From assembly GCA_946807835.1 (NCBI GenBank), contig OX327686.1:7564001-7628000 (forward strand): 64,000 nt of DNA. The letters are read 5' to 3'. Both the position numbers and the translations under genes were made by a program. The stretch's first letter is position 1. Every line of letters begins with the position of its first letter. The DNA is from Ailanthus altissimus. Taxonomy: Eukaryota > Streptophyta > Magnoliopsida > Sapindales > Simaroubaceae. The notes beneath the pieces are model-generated. The model was given only the letters and a program-made list of their open reading frames with translations, ran no database searches and had not been told where the DNA came from. Of this stretch, positions 10,619-23,072 are shown one piece after another.

Positions 10619-12597
10619 GTAGGAGAATCATTTGCCGCTCTGTAGTTTTCTCTTTAACGCTTAAACATTTGAATATTGTTTGGAGCATGTTTAATCAGTA
10701 ATAACCGTATAAGTGCTCTTTCTCTTTGTTTGTTTGTTGAATTACCTTTCTAAGATTTTTTTTTTTTTTTTTTTGGAATTTGACTGTTGGTATTTGTAGT
10801 CCATCAATAAATTGGATAATGGTTCAAAATGTAAAACTTAGATTCGGCAGTCAAATGTGATGATTCCATCCAAGTTTCATGTAAAATTCTTGTCTTTAGA
10901 TGCCTCTAAGCACTAAAATGTTAAAGATTGCCTGAACCAACATGCTATACATTAAAACCTCTGAAAATATTGTCACAATTTGTTGCCTTATTTCTGTTGA
11001 ATCTTTTTTCTTTTTTAGCTTCATAGTTATATGGTTTATGTTTATGACCAATGTGTTGGTTTTCTTGCTAGGTTTATCACTCAAGTTTTGTGGATGAGGA
11101 AGGAGTTACTAAGGCTTGCGGATGCCCTTTACTTCCTTTAAAAAGCCATATAAAGGGTCCTGCCCCAGCTTCAGATCAAGGTTATTTTTACTTCTTATCA
11201 ATTAACATTTCAAGAAATAGGTATTTCTTTTTTAGGTTTGTGAATACTGAGATGTGTTTTTTGCAGATAGAACTGATATTGTTGATGAAGCTATCACATT
11301 CTTTCGAGCCAACGTCTTCTTTAGAAACTTTGATATTAAGAGCTCAGCTGATAAGCTGCTTATATATTTGACATTCTACATAAATGTGGCTTTGAAGAGG
11401 CTTGAGGGTTGCAGAACCTTGGCTGAGGGAACCAAGGCAATTATCAACTTAGGTTTGGAAAAGGTTCCTGTGCCTGGAGAGCCTAGTTTTCCTTTTCCAG
11501 GCCTTTTTGCCATTCCTCAATCTCAACAGGAAGCAGGTAAAACTCCTTCAATCAATTTATGCCTTTGGTAGAATTTAAAGTGTACAAGTTTTTGTGAAAC
11601 ATTTCAGATTTTATTGCCGGTTCCTTGTTTACTTAGTCATTCATTTCTTTCTTTGTGCTTCATGGTTTTTCTGCTGTCTTTTTAAAATTGTATCTGACAT
11701 CTTTTAAGCTCCATCTGTGAACTATTTCGTTCGAACAATTCATGACCATGCCATAGCCCACAACTTATCCTACATCTCACTTGTAATTATCTTTGTTTCA
11801 ATAGTGACTTGTTTTATTCTTAAATGGACTACTGTCTAGCAAGTTGATTTTTGTTCCTTCACTTGGTAACTTGAAACATTTATTTTTCTCTTTGCTTTCT
11901 TTTTATTCACTTGTTTGTCTGATACACGAATGATCTACTAACAAGGACAAGCATGGGCATAATCAAAGCGGTTCTGTTTCTTGTGTTTCTTGATGTCTTT
12001 TGTCTAATTTCTAATCATAATATTTATAATTTCTTGGAAGATAATACTGAAAGTGTGCTGTATAGTTATGTTTAAGATCTATATCTGCAACAAGTGAAAC
12101 TTCCACTTGAACAATCAATTTTATTTTGGTAAGATCTCTTGTATCATCATGTGGCATTACTCCTTAATAATGCCGAGGTTAATAACATGTGAAATTAGTT
12201 TTGTTTCTACCGATCAAGAACTATTGGTTTAGGTTAGCTACAAATCTACATTTTATTGCTCTCTATTGAATAACTGCTGCTAGGAATTGAATGATCAGAG
12301 GATCATATTGATATATGAAATGATGATGTTTGTCTGACCCTTAAAATGTTTTGTTTGAGTCTTATGCACAATACATGGTTCCATGTGATTTCACTGTCTA
12401 TCTTGAGTAAGTAGGCCTTTAACCTTCATTTCTCATTTTGGCATTGAAATGCAGAGCTATTCAGAAATTATCTGAAGCAGATAAGAGAGGAAACAAGTGG
12501 AAGACTGTTGAGTGTTGCTTATAGACCTAATGGCACTCCGAATAAATGGTGGTTGGCATTTGCTAAGAGGAAATTCATGAACATCATTGTTCCTTGA
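10616..12597 (+). CDS. ARPC3: Actin-related protein 2/3 complex subunit 3 (ARPC3, p21-Arc)
   Basis: ARPC3 is a structural subunit of the seven-member Arp2/3 complex, which nucleates branched actin filaments downstream of SCAR/WAVE. The coding exons are 10616-10618, 11072-11180, 11267-11536 and 12455-12597, all with GT-AG borders and matching phases (525 nt, 174 codons, the usual family length). The protein starts MVYHSSFVDEEG, carries KACGCPLLPLKSHIKGPAP near residues 15-35, the FFRNFDIKSSADKLLIYLTF core near 50-70, and ends in NKWWLAFAKRKFMNI. These are strongly conserved in plant ARPC3. The start codon is cut from the rest of the gene by an intron directly after ATG. No damage is seen. Introns contain T-rich stretches, including a run of about 18 T near 10756. 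Confidence 0.95.
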
Positions 12598-14440
12598 TTA
12601 TGGCCTGTTGTATATGCATTCAACTTCTAGGCTCTAGCTGCTGATCAAGATAAACTGAAATATTTGCTGCTCATTATCCATTATAATATAAATTTGAGTT
12701 GGGGTCTATTTGTTTGTTTACACAGTTTGATCCCCAGCATTGCCATACTTTTCTTTGTAGAAGCTTGTATTGATAAAGAAACATGGGGAGCAAACTCTTA
12801 ATACTTAATGGCCAACTTCATTATTTAACTTTTTTTTTAATGGAAGTTCATGTCATTGTTTCCAGTAGTTTGGTTTGGAGTAAAGAGGAGGTAAAAAAAA
12901 AACTGAATTGTTTGCACTAGTTTCAACATTTCTCAGAGTTAAAAGAGTCTGTTGTTGTGGTACTCATGGTCCTGCATCTTTCCAAGAATCAGCAGACCGA
13001 TGATTTCTCATTCTTATGTGCAGCACCATCTTAACTGAAGGACAGCTTAAGTCGAGCATTTGGTCGTGGTTTGAAGCTGGTCATAGTTATTTCAGATGCC
13101 CCTATGTCTTTGTTGGCCTCAAATGAGTATGAATATTTTCATTGTACCTATAAACAATTTTCTGACATTTTCGGTTTGACATTGAGTTACTCTTTGCTTA
13201 TGGCAAGCCCTATAGATAGATTTTGATCGCAGGTTGAAGTATTAAATATTAAGCACGAAGGCAATTCTCTCTTTTGTTCCTTGGTCGTTAATCTTGGTAC
13301 AAGTTTGCATATAGAATTAGGACCTCTTTGATCTGACCTTATCTATTTGTAATTTGTAATTATTTATTTTTATTAAAAAAAGAACTTTGATCAGGAGAAA
13401 CGATTTAAGTCCACATATATATATTAGGTTCCTTGGCTTTTTAGGGTAGTTTTCAAGTCGGTTGTCATAGCAAGTTTTTAGCCATTACTGATATCTGTGC
13501 TGAAATAGCCATCAGTGATTGTGCTTTACGAAATTTGGTCTTGCTGTTAGTAGGGCTTGGGTGGACAAGAACGGCAGCAAGCACGAGAGCCATCTCTCAG
13601 CTACCAAGTGCAATTGCCTAAAGAAGTAAATGCTCAGACAAGCAAAGATGTAATGACACTTGATTAGCTAGAAATAAGAAAGAAACAAGATAAGATTGTC
13701 TTGAACATTGGATAAAATTCAGTTATGGGTAGGCAAAGGATGATCTGATGCACCAAATTCCCAACACCCATAGCAATTAAAACGACTGGACCAAATCATT
13801 GAACTGGTTGGTGGCTTTCTTTTGCCTATCTATTTGAAACATATATAGCTATTATAACTTTCCCTTAAAATAAATTAAACGGTGAGCGCTCTCGCATGCC
13901 TTTTGAAATTATTGAAGCCATTTGATGTCATTTTTATTTTTATCCTTGATTGTAATAGTTGGGGCAATAGAGACTCAGAAAAATTCATTTTTAGTGTTCA
14001 CAGTTGAAAATATGTATAGAGAGAGATAGTTTGGATTAATTCTTAGTTTTATCTCAAGAATTTTAAAATGAATAATTTAGTTAATTTCTGTTAATTTGAA
14101 TAGAAAATCACTTTTTAACATCACATTGTTATTTTTGTCCTAATTATTAATTTAGTTACTGATTTAAGTGGAAGTATACGTTGAAAAAAAAAATATTTAA
14201 AGAAATAAAAAAACACACAACACGTGAACTTCTTCTGGGCATCTTTTTGGTGTGAAATGACGAATTTGCCTGGTTTATGGTTTGTTTCTTGCTTATCAGC
14301 ATACAATACAAGTGATAACAACAATTATTAAATCATTAAACCCATATTTCATTACAAATTAAAAATAAATAAATTTCGTGGCAAAATTTCCTTTCTTACA
14401 ACTATCCTTCAATCATTGGTCTCCATTAAAACCAATTAAT
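12598..14440. other. ARPC3 3' flank and spacer
   Basis: The ARPC3 3' UTR probably covers the first few hundred bases. No further gene is supported. A CAG-preceded segment near 13024-13130 could be an alternative 3' exon but has no long frame. Confidence 0.45.
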
Positions 14441-14454
14441 ACAGTCTCATATCA

Positions 14455-14860
14455 ATCTCGAGGCAACAGCATCATCAACGACACCCTCAACGGCATCCCC
14501 GGTGCTGTTCCCGCGGGACCCACCACCCATTCCGATCCCGACATGTTATCGGGTCAGTTTTGGCCTGGGTTTGTATCTTGTTGCTCTGGTTGTCGTTGTT
14601 GGCGGTGGTGTTGTTCTGCTTCGTCTTCACTGCCGCTTGGGGTTTGGTCTAAAACCTCAGGTGGCCACACAATAGCCCATGCTTTTTAATCCCAGCCGTT
14701 CTTTAAGAATTCTCCTTCTCCTCTTGATTCCATGAAGGCCGTCCATTTTTTCCCTCAACAAAGTCAGGATCTTTCTCGCCTCTCTTTCTCTGTTAAGCGA
14801 TTCCAGCAATATTACACCGAGTTGACTCGTTTTCACGCACACCCAGAACCCAAATACGAC
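14455..14860 (-). pseudogene. Broken 5' half of a RING-type E3 ligase-like gene
   Basis: On minus the first piece (14842-14657) reads ESLNREREARKILTLL, then REKMDGLHGIKRRRR and LKERLGLKSMGYCVATW. A second frame (about 14680-14565) gives SGSEDEAEQHHRQQRQPEQQ. A third (about 14560-14460) gives GTAPGMPLRVSLMMLL. From memory this order (basic LKERLGxxGxGCC block, acidic Gln-rich linker, PLRVSLMRLLEE block) is the N-terminal part of a plant family that ends in a C3HC4 RING. Here the frames are shifted at least twice and the sequence stops before any RING. A rival reading on + yields a hydrophobic segment, but it also needs a frameshift. Confidence 0.5.
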
Positions 14861-14869
14861 TTAAAATAA

Positions 14870-17020
14870 TACTAAATGAAGCCATGAAGCCAAAAAGAAC
14901 TCGAGGAAGTAAGATTTTTTTTAGATATATATATTTAAAAGGGATATACTGTTTAGTGCGTCCATGGAAGTCCGGTGAGTTTGTTCAAGAATTGGAGTTA
15001 AAATTTTAAAACCCACCTCTATTTTAATTCATGAAAATGAAAACGACAATACAAAACGGTAAATAAGTGAAAAAGCGAATGCAAAGAAAGCAAGAGTATT
15101 GCTGCTTAGTTGTAAGGACGACAATAAATATAGAGACGGTGATGATGAGCTCATGGCTAGCTCCATCATTAAAGAATTTATGGAGAAATCAAGAGTAAAC
15201 CAAGACAAAATAGGAGGAGAAAAAGAAGAAAGAATAGGGAAGAGGAAAATTTATATTGTGAGTGCTTTACAGGGTTTCTAAGTTTTTGATTTTACTTGGG
15301 AGTTGGAATAACAGGGTTTGGACTCGGTCACTCAGTTGTTTGTGGAAGATGAAAGTGGTTTAGAGAGAGTAGCTTGAAATGGAAGACGAAAGGTTAGAGA
15401 AAGTCTTTGAGCGACACATGGACATTATGTGAATTCATGCGTGTCAATTTATATCAAGTCTTATGGTTAAGTTACGTTTTTATTATTTGATTGTCAAATT
15501 TATCGGAAATTGATTAACGAAGGAGGATAAAATTGTCTATTTATAATTTTTTTGAATAAAATTAATAATTAGTACAAACTTCTGAAATAAAGATGTTTTT
15601 ATCCCTGTAATTTACATTACAAAAACATGCATTCTTAATGTAAAACATTTGTACAGATTAGATTACATATTTTGATAAATATTCTGGTTCAGCTTTATGG
15701 TATAATTTGAATAATCATGAATGTGTTTTACATATAATTATTAAATTTAAACAAAAATAAAAAGACAATAATTAATACAGGTGATAATTCATTCGAAATT
15801 TTAAAAAATAAATAAAATAAACATCAAAGTTTGAAGTTCAATTTTTTTTCCTTTATTAAATCTGTGTTTATCTTTATTATTTAATTAATTTTAAAAAATA
15901 TTATTAAAAATTAGTGATTGAATTGAAAATCGATAAAGAATCAACACGTGATCGAAAACTTATTGGACGAAAAAAAATGAGCAAAGAAGGGCTCGAAACA
16001 TGCGAGGGCACTTTTTCAAGCATGAATAATGCGGTGTTGGCTGTTGAGAACCGCGACGCTGATCTTAGAACCTCTAGTGTCGTAGAATAGCCTTGATGAC
16101 ATTGCAGTGCCAGATTGAATTTGTACTAGCGTCACAACATTAAGTTTCGGTAGTTTCTTGTTTAAGCACAATTTAATTTATTTGAAGGTTTCGAATTTCA
16201 TTACATGTAAACTCCTATTTTAATAAAAAATATAATTTTAAAAAATGATATAGAGTTTATATAAATTATTTTAAACCCATTAAATTTAGTGTACATCAAA
16301 GGTATGAAAGAAAATGTTAAATAAAAAGTATGTAGAGAATTTAAGTGTTGAGTGTGCAAAAAAATATTTGAATACTACCGATATAAAAGAGTGCTTATAA
16401 ATTTTTAAAGAACTCATTATATTGTTGTATTAATTATCTTGGTGATATGAGAATTTTTTTGTAAATTAACTAATAAAAAAGTTAAGATTATGTAATTTCC
16501 TGTAAACATAAGTATTTTTTATTAAATTATGTAAATTTTTTTTTGTCTTTTATGTGATTACTGTTTATTTTTTAATTTTAATTTTATTTATAAATAAAGT
16601 CTTTTGTTAATATTTTAAAATATTAAATTACTAATAAGGTGATGTCGTAAAAATTTCAATAAATATCTAATATATATTCGGTTTTAAAAAAAAAAAAGGA
16701 GCGAATTTGTTCGCTTAAGCTATCAAGCATAGAACAAAAAGTAAAGTCTTTATAGTGGAGGGAGAAATTTTGTTTGATTGGATCCAATATATCCACGTTG
16801 CAGTAATATTAACCAAAATAAACTCATTTTACCCTTTGATTATTGTGTGAATAAACGTGCATGATTAAATTTATGCAAAGCGTTCATTTACTGCCATTAC
16901 CAGATAAATGTTGATAAGAGAGATCACAGCCGTCCATCACTTCACATTCACATCTAATGTCCTAGAATAAGTTTTGTTTGTACTTTTACCATTTTGCCCT
17001 TTCGTTGTAATAATGAGAAG
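14870..17020. other. AT-rich spacer, nothing recognised
   Basis: Low-complexity DNA with several short chance ORFs, including 15099-15281 on +. No domain or RNA gene was recognised. Confidence 0.5.
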
Positions 17021-17022
17021 CC

Positions 17023-17065
17023 CAAAAGGAAAAGGAAAAGGAAAAGGAAAAGGAAAAAGAAAAGC
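17023..17065. repeat. (AAAAGG)n microsatellite
   Basis: About seven hexamer units of AAAAGG, with the last units degenerating to AAAAAG. It lies about 500 bp upstream of the UBP22 start codon. Confidence 0.9.
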
Positions 17066-17435
17066 AGATGGCCAGCGTTTAGTGTCTTCTCCCACTGCGC
17101 CAGTGCTCCCAACACTCAGATCCATTTTAAGGACATTTTTTAAATAGTTTTTTCTATTAAAAAAAAAGAAAGCGAAAACACAACAAAACTCAGTCTTCGT
17201 AGTCTTTCCTCTCTTTTTGGATCAAAAGATATCAGAAATAGAAAAAATTTTAATTGAAAATTCAAAAGATATTTAAAATCAATTGTATAAATATTGTTCT
17301 CTCTCTCCCCGTCTGGTTTATATTTTTTTGTTGGTTTTGGCTATCAAATAGCTGAACATTTCATGTAAAGAAGCCCTAAACCGAAATATAACCTCTCGTA
17401 CACACACCTGATCATAGTCATCCTCATCATTCACC

Positions 17436-17474
17436 ATGGTCCCTCATTCTCATTCCTCTAATCTTAGCCGTTGA
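17436..17474 (+). promoter_or_regulatory. Upstream ORF 1 in UBP22 leader
   Basis: ATG at 17436 sits in a strong context (CACCATGG) and reads 12 codons to TGA at 17472-17474. It is in the same phase as the main start but closed before it. It matters only if transcription begins upstream of 17436, which the sequence does not prove. Confidence 0.5.
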
Positions 17475-17491
17475 TCTGTTCCCCACGATCG

Positions 17492-17587
17492 ATGACCCAT
17501 ATGTTCATCAACAGATCTAGGGTATACACCACCACCACCACCACCACCGCCACCCCCTCCAATCTTCACCATGTCATCCAAGGTTAA
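17492..17587 (+). promoter_or_regulatory. Upstream ORF 2 overlapping the UBP22 start, with (ACC)n tract
   Basis: ATG at 17492 opens 31 codons ending with TAA at 17585-17587, in the +1 phase relative to the main ATG at 17571, so it overlaps the start of the main frame. Its middle is the (ACC)n repeat at about 17526-17552, which would read as polythreonine. Such an arrangement can lower initiation at the main ATG and make it depend on leaky scanning. This is inference from sequence. Confidence 0.45.
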
Positions 17588-20500
17588 TCATAATCACCAC
17601 CATCACAAAATCAGCGGCCAGATCTTCCCACAACACTGTCCCCACCTCGCCGAGTTCCGCGCCCGAAATGGCTCCAAGCCATTCCGCGCCATCCAGGACT
17701 GCCTTCGCATCAAGCCACCGGGTGGACGCGCCGCCATCCGACGTGACCCCTCCGAGGTCCCTCGCTGCGGCGCATGCGGCAACGCCTCCCATCCCCGACT
17801 CTACGCCTGCATGGCTTGCGCCTCCGTCTCCTGCCACGCGCCTCCGCATTCCTCCCACGCGGCGGCACACGCCGGGGCTCCATCGGGCCACGAGATCGCC
17901 GTCGATGTAGACCGCGCCGAGCTCTTCTGCTGCGCGTGCCGCGACCAGGTCTACGACCGTGAATTCGACGCGGCGGTGGTGCTGGCCCACACGACGAGTA
18001 TCATCCAATCCGCCAAACCAGAAAATCTCCGCAAACGACGACGGATCGATTATCGTCCGTGGAGTCCGGATTTATGCGAACGCGCTTTAATGGTTAATAA
18101 CGCGAGTCCAATTGAAAGCGTGAGCTCAAGCAACGGTGATATACCCTGCGGACTAAGGGGGCTGAATAATTTGGGGAACACATGCTTTATGAACTCGGTA
18201 TTGCAGGCACTATTCCATACGCCGCCGTTACGGAATTACTTTTTGAGTGATAAGCATAATAGGTATTATTGCCAGTCGAAGAATGGAGTAAGGCTGTGTT
18301 TGGCTTGTGACTTGGATGCCATGTTTTCCGCTATATTTTCGGGGGATCGGACGCCTTATAGTCCCGCCAAGTTTCTATACAGGTTTGTTTGTGCTGATGG
18401 GGGAATCTTGTTTTGATGTGATCACTCACCTTAGATTTGTAATGTAAATCTGCAGAGAGCGAGAACGAAAATGAGCTGTACATAAGTAAAAAAGTGAAAC
18501 GTTTTTCACCACTTCTTACATACCTAGTTAAAGTTAAATGTCCGTTTTGAAATGACAATGTCGGTTGCATTTTGCAGTTGGTGGCAACATGCTTCAAATC
18601 TGGCAAGTTATGAACAACAGGATGCCCACGAGTTTTTCATTTCCATGCTTGATGGGATTCACGAGAAGGTTGAGAAGAATCCAAGTAAACCTCGTAATCA
18701 AGGTAACTCTTTTTTTCTTTTTCTAAAAAGAAAATTGCTGCAAGATGTATATTTTTCCATTGTTTGGTAGATGTGCTGGTTATTTTTGTTGGAAGGTCTA
18801 CATTCAGAAGCAGACATTCTCAAACTGTGTGGATATTGGTCTAAATGTTTAGTAACAGTTTTTCTTGCTGGGATTCTACAAAATGAATTGTTAGTTTAAT
18901 AAGTCTATTCTATAGATCTGACCTGTTCTATTGTGGGTTCATATTCTTTTCATGCACTGAGATTAGTTATGTCTTAAACTTGGTGGTGAATTCAGTTTTG
19001 CTTTGGCATTTATCAGCTTTATGAGATTTGTTTGTTTAAGTGAATGAATTTTATTCAAGGGATAAGGTGTAAGAAGTGTTCCATTTATCTCTTTCTAGAA
19101 TATATATTGTTAAAGCAGTTGAATTTCTTATAATGTTGCCACCAAGGGAACTCTGGAAGTTGTCTTAATCTTCTGGTTGTTGTATTTTGTTTGAATTTTT
19201 CTTAATTCATGCTGTAATGGTACTATTGCTTGTCTGTTCAACCTCAAAGTTAGTCCTTGTCAGTATTACCTAAAACATATATTAAAACTTTCCATGCTGT
19301 TGATTTTTGGTTGGTATTCTGAAAATTTATAATGGTACTTCATTAGTCTGCTGAGTTTTCTATCAATAGATTGCCAAATATTTAAGGTTTAAGTGGAAGG
19401 AAGCAGTAAATAACAGGTAGGAAGCTGTAGAGGTCTTAGGAGCACATGATATAGTATAATTTTGGTCAAGTCACTGGAGGAAAATAACAAGTTTGAAGTA
19501 TGAAGCATGAATGAATTTGTTGTCATCCTACAACCACAACAATTTCTAGTAAGAGATCTCTTAATGTGTTGCTGATGTCATGCTGTTTACTATTCTTAGT
19601 AATTCTTTGTGATCAAGATGATCCATACTATTGTTAAGGTTTAAGAAGTAATCACAGTATTTAACTGCAGGGTATGGGTTTAGGTTTCGTATCTATTGCC
19701 CTAGGTGTTGCCACTGCTACCAGATTTAGGGCTAATACTCATCCTCGACCTGCAGGCTTTGATGATGTTATCTGCTTCACTCCTGTAAGTCAAACTTCTC
19801 TTTAGCCTACTGGTTTCATATAGGAATTTCGTGCCATCATAACTATCATATTAACTCAACCTTTGCTATTTATAGGGTCTTACGTTGCGATAAAGTTGAT
19901 ACCAGTCTCAGAGAAAGGAAAAGAATGGCATTAGATTTTCCACAAGCTTAAACTTATTTCTCAAATATGGGAACTTTTAGATTCTCATTTTTGTCTATGT
20001 CAAACTTCCTTCCATCACCTTAACGTGTTGGCAGAGATTTTGGAATTGCTTCTTAGCTTGACCAAGTTCCTGCTAGTTTGCAGTACGTTATTTCCTAGCT
20101 TACACTTTCTTTATCCATCCCTTGTTACTTTCCTGGTGCTTCACTTGTTGTCTTTCAGTTTTTGCTAGTGTTTATTTACTGTTAATTGGTGTCCAAAAAT
20201 ATTAAGCTCTGGAGTGTGTTACTGTATGCAATCATCTGCATCTGGAATTTGATACTTTTGTCTCACCATTGCCAAGTGAGAAGAGAAAATAGAGTAAAGT
20301 CATATTACTTTTTTATAGATGGTCGCTGCAATGTTTTCTTTATAATTTCATAGTGGAAAAAATAAGAAAGGGCTGGTTCTCTGAGTGCATTTAGTCCATA
20401 AAGCCATAGCGACGGTGACAAGTTCTAACAAATAATGTTTCTTTGCGCTGGTAGCTATTGCGATTGGTTTACAATTAGATCTTGTGCTCGCCTTTAGAGG

Positions 20501-21506
20501 CATTATCACTTTTTGTTGTCATTGTACTCTAGAACACCGTTCACTTAGGTTATTATTCATGTGAAGTTGTGTGTACTTAATTTTGTACTTTAGCAAAGCA
20601 GGAGATCTTATGAGGATATCTATGTGATTCCAAATTTATGCTTTCATGGATAGAAGTTAAGTTGCAAGCAAAAATTTATTCCTATTTCTATCATGTTGAA
20701 TGTTTTGATAATCTCATTTTCTTGGCAATGCAGGCAATGGAGACTGTTGTATTGCTCACAGAGTGTTTTCTGGTATCTTACGATCTGATGTCATGTGTAT
20801 GTCTTGTGGTTTCACATCAACAACCTACGATCCATGTGTTGACTTCTCTTTGGATTTGGAACCAAATCAAGGTGGTTCCACGAAGACAGCTTCTACAAAG
20901 TCAAATCACTCTTCCAATGGTGAGGCAGATTGCATGAATTCAAGCCAAAATTGTGGAATGTCTACCTTGACGGGGTGCTTGGACCGGTTTACTAGACCTG
21001 AGAGATTGGGCCCTGACCAAAAATTCTTCTGCCAACAGTGTCAGGTTAGACAGGAATCTCTTAAACAGATGTCCATAAGAAAGCTTCCACTGGTTTCGTG
21101 CTTTCACATCAAAAGATTTGAGCATTCTTCTATCCGAAAAATGTCAAGGAAGGTCGATCGGTATCTTCAGTTTCCATTTTCATTGGACATGGCACCTTAT
21201 CTCTCTTCTTCCATCTTGAGGGGTCGATTAGGGAATAGAATTTTCCCTTCCGACGGGGATGAGTCAGATGCCTTGAATGACTTGTCATCAGAATTTGAGT
21301 TGTTTGCTGTTGTCACTCACACGGGGAAGCTAGATGCTGGCCATTACGTGACATATTTGCGGCTAAGTAATCAATGGTACAAGTGTGATGATGCTTGGAT
21401 CACTCAAGTCGATGAAAACATTGTAAGGGCTGCACAAGGATATATGATGTTTTATGTGCAGAAGATGTTTTATTACCAAGTGAGCGAGAAACAAGTTGCC
21501 TCATGA
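17571..21506 (+). CDS. UBP22: Ubiquitin carboxyl-terminal hydrolase 22-like (UBP22)
   Basis: This is a C19 cysteine protease. In plants UBP22 removes ubiquitin from histone H2B as the catalytic subunit of the SAGA deubiquitination module in the nucleus. Coding exons are 17571-18382, 18578-18702 and 20734-21506, with GT-AG borders and matching phases (1710 nt, 569 residues, close to the family length). An N-terminal zf-UBP domain (about residues 20-135) shows paired cysteines (CGAC, CMAC, CCAC) and His-rich spacing. The Cys box [18 protein letters not shown] places the nucleophile at Cys205. [11 protein letters not shown] is the QQD box. CxxC pairs (CMSC, CQQC) follow, and GHYVTYL gives His516, with D531/D532 after it. 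All catalytic residues are present. Exon 1 is far richer in GC than the rest, and intron 2 is 2.0 kb. Confidence 0.95.
19671..19784 (+). other. Exon-like insert in UBP22 intron 2
   Basis: A 114-bp block is bounded by CTGCAG| on the left and |GTAAGT on the right, both ideal splice sites. In one phase it is fully open and reads 38 residues: a glycine-rich hydrophobic segment ([15 protein letters not shown]) and a tail with [16 protein letters not shown] second block at 19876-19893, after TTTATAG, continues that phase for five codons and ends in TAA. In the UBP22 phase the block gives a stop after 19 codons. I do not recognise the peptide. It may be the 3' end of another gene copied into the intron, or a poison exon. 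Confidence 0.4.
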
Positions 21507-23070
21507 TATGGTGAAGGAAAGTGAGAAATTTTCTGGTTGACTTCATTAATCATGCTGAAAGTGGGTTGCATACATCGTTAGAAATTGTGGTTAGCATGGA
21601 ATTGCGCATTAATCAAATGCCACAACCGGTTTTTTTTTGGTATACCATGTACACAAATTTCTTCAACATGCTATACTCATTGGTGGAAGACTATGCAGAT
21701 TGCTCAGGGTTATTCAAATGGTAATTTACAATACTGTATAGTGAGCCTAAATTTTTGAGGCACTAGACCATTTGCGAAATTGATTTTATAAGACATGGAT
21801 TCATTTAAAATGATTCCGATATGACAATTTTTCCATGCTCATTCAAGTGTTATCAGTGGGTTGATCCCTTTTTTCATTCTATATGGGTCTTCTGTAGTTT
21901 GATGGGATACTAGTCCTTTTTACATGCTTAAAACATCAGCTGCTTGTACATTGTGTTTATTTTGAAGTGCAAGCTTGAATTTTCATAATTCTTTATTTCC
22001 TTCCAGTCTATTTCGTTTCTTGTCCAACGAGGATTGTGTGTATATTGAATCTACAAATGGTAGTGCCCTTCTTATTTGATTTTGATTTGTCATGGACTAT
22101 ACTTTTGTTTGTTTTCAAGGCCCGTGGATTGCTTTCTTTTGGGTTTTGGATACTTTTAAATTTTAGCACTAATTAATTCTCTTTCATCAACATTTAATGA
22201 TCATATAGACCTGCTTTTCAAGTTCAGTTATGAACTTTTTCTACATGCTATGTATGTAACTCATAGATTGAAGTGGGCAATTGCAAATTCGTAGAGCCGC
22301 AGGGAGAGAAGGGAAATTTTAGAATTTTTTTAGTTGTACTAACAACTATCCACCTATTTGCTACCTTATCAACTTTCATCTGCAAAATTAGCTACTACAA
22401 ACTCCAGGAATAGCTGCAATCGATCATCAAATGACAGATGAATCGTAGTAATAGCAGAAAAATCAAGGTGCTTCAACAATACAGAGAAGAGATGACTGGT
22501 AATAACATATATGGTTTACATGAACTGATCCAAATACAGTTGTGTTTCAATGAATGATGTTTGATGTATTATGCACCTCTCTTCCAACATGGCAAGTGAT
22601 GATCTCCAAACAACTCCCAATGCCCTCCAACCATCATATAATTATTTTTATTTTTATTTTTATTTATTTATTAATTTTCTTTTATTTTGAGAGATTTGAA
22701 TCTCTTGACTCTTTATTATCTGAAGAGATTTCCAAAATCGATGAACTAATTGACATCCCCATCATATAATTAGCATCAAGATGTTTTATAAAGCAAAAAT
22801 CCAAAAACATATTCCTATTTTAACATACCAGAAATAGTCAAGAGAGAATTCCAACAAAACCATTTGCTAACATTACTTCTGCTACTTCAAGTGAGTGGGG
22901 AAATATCTATGCAAGTCAGAGGCCAAGCTGCAAAGAATAATGTCACAATGTTCAATCAATTCGATGTCAATGCCATTTCCCGACAAAGAGAATCATGTAC
23001 TGTGAAATTTTTATAGCTAGCAATCAACATAACTTCACTAATAATGTTGCAAAGGACAGAGAGGTTCCTC
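21507..23070. other. UBP22 3' UTR and spacer
   Basis: The first few hundred bases are likely 3' UTR. A T-rich simple repeat (ATTTTT)n lies near 22644-22680. No gene is supported. Confidence 0.5.
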
Positions 23071-23072
23071 TT

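Noticed and set aside
15099..15281. 60-codon charged ORF on +
   Set aside because: Short, with Lys/Glu-rich composition from A/G-rich DNA, no motif and no support for a transcript.
17574..18008. 144-codon ORF on minus opposite UBP22 exon 1, and two + strand ORFs in other phases there
   Set aside because: They are shadows of a GC-rich exon. The UBP22 frame has clear zf-UBP and USP motifs.
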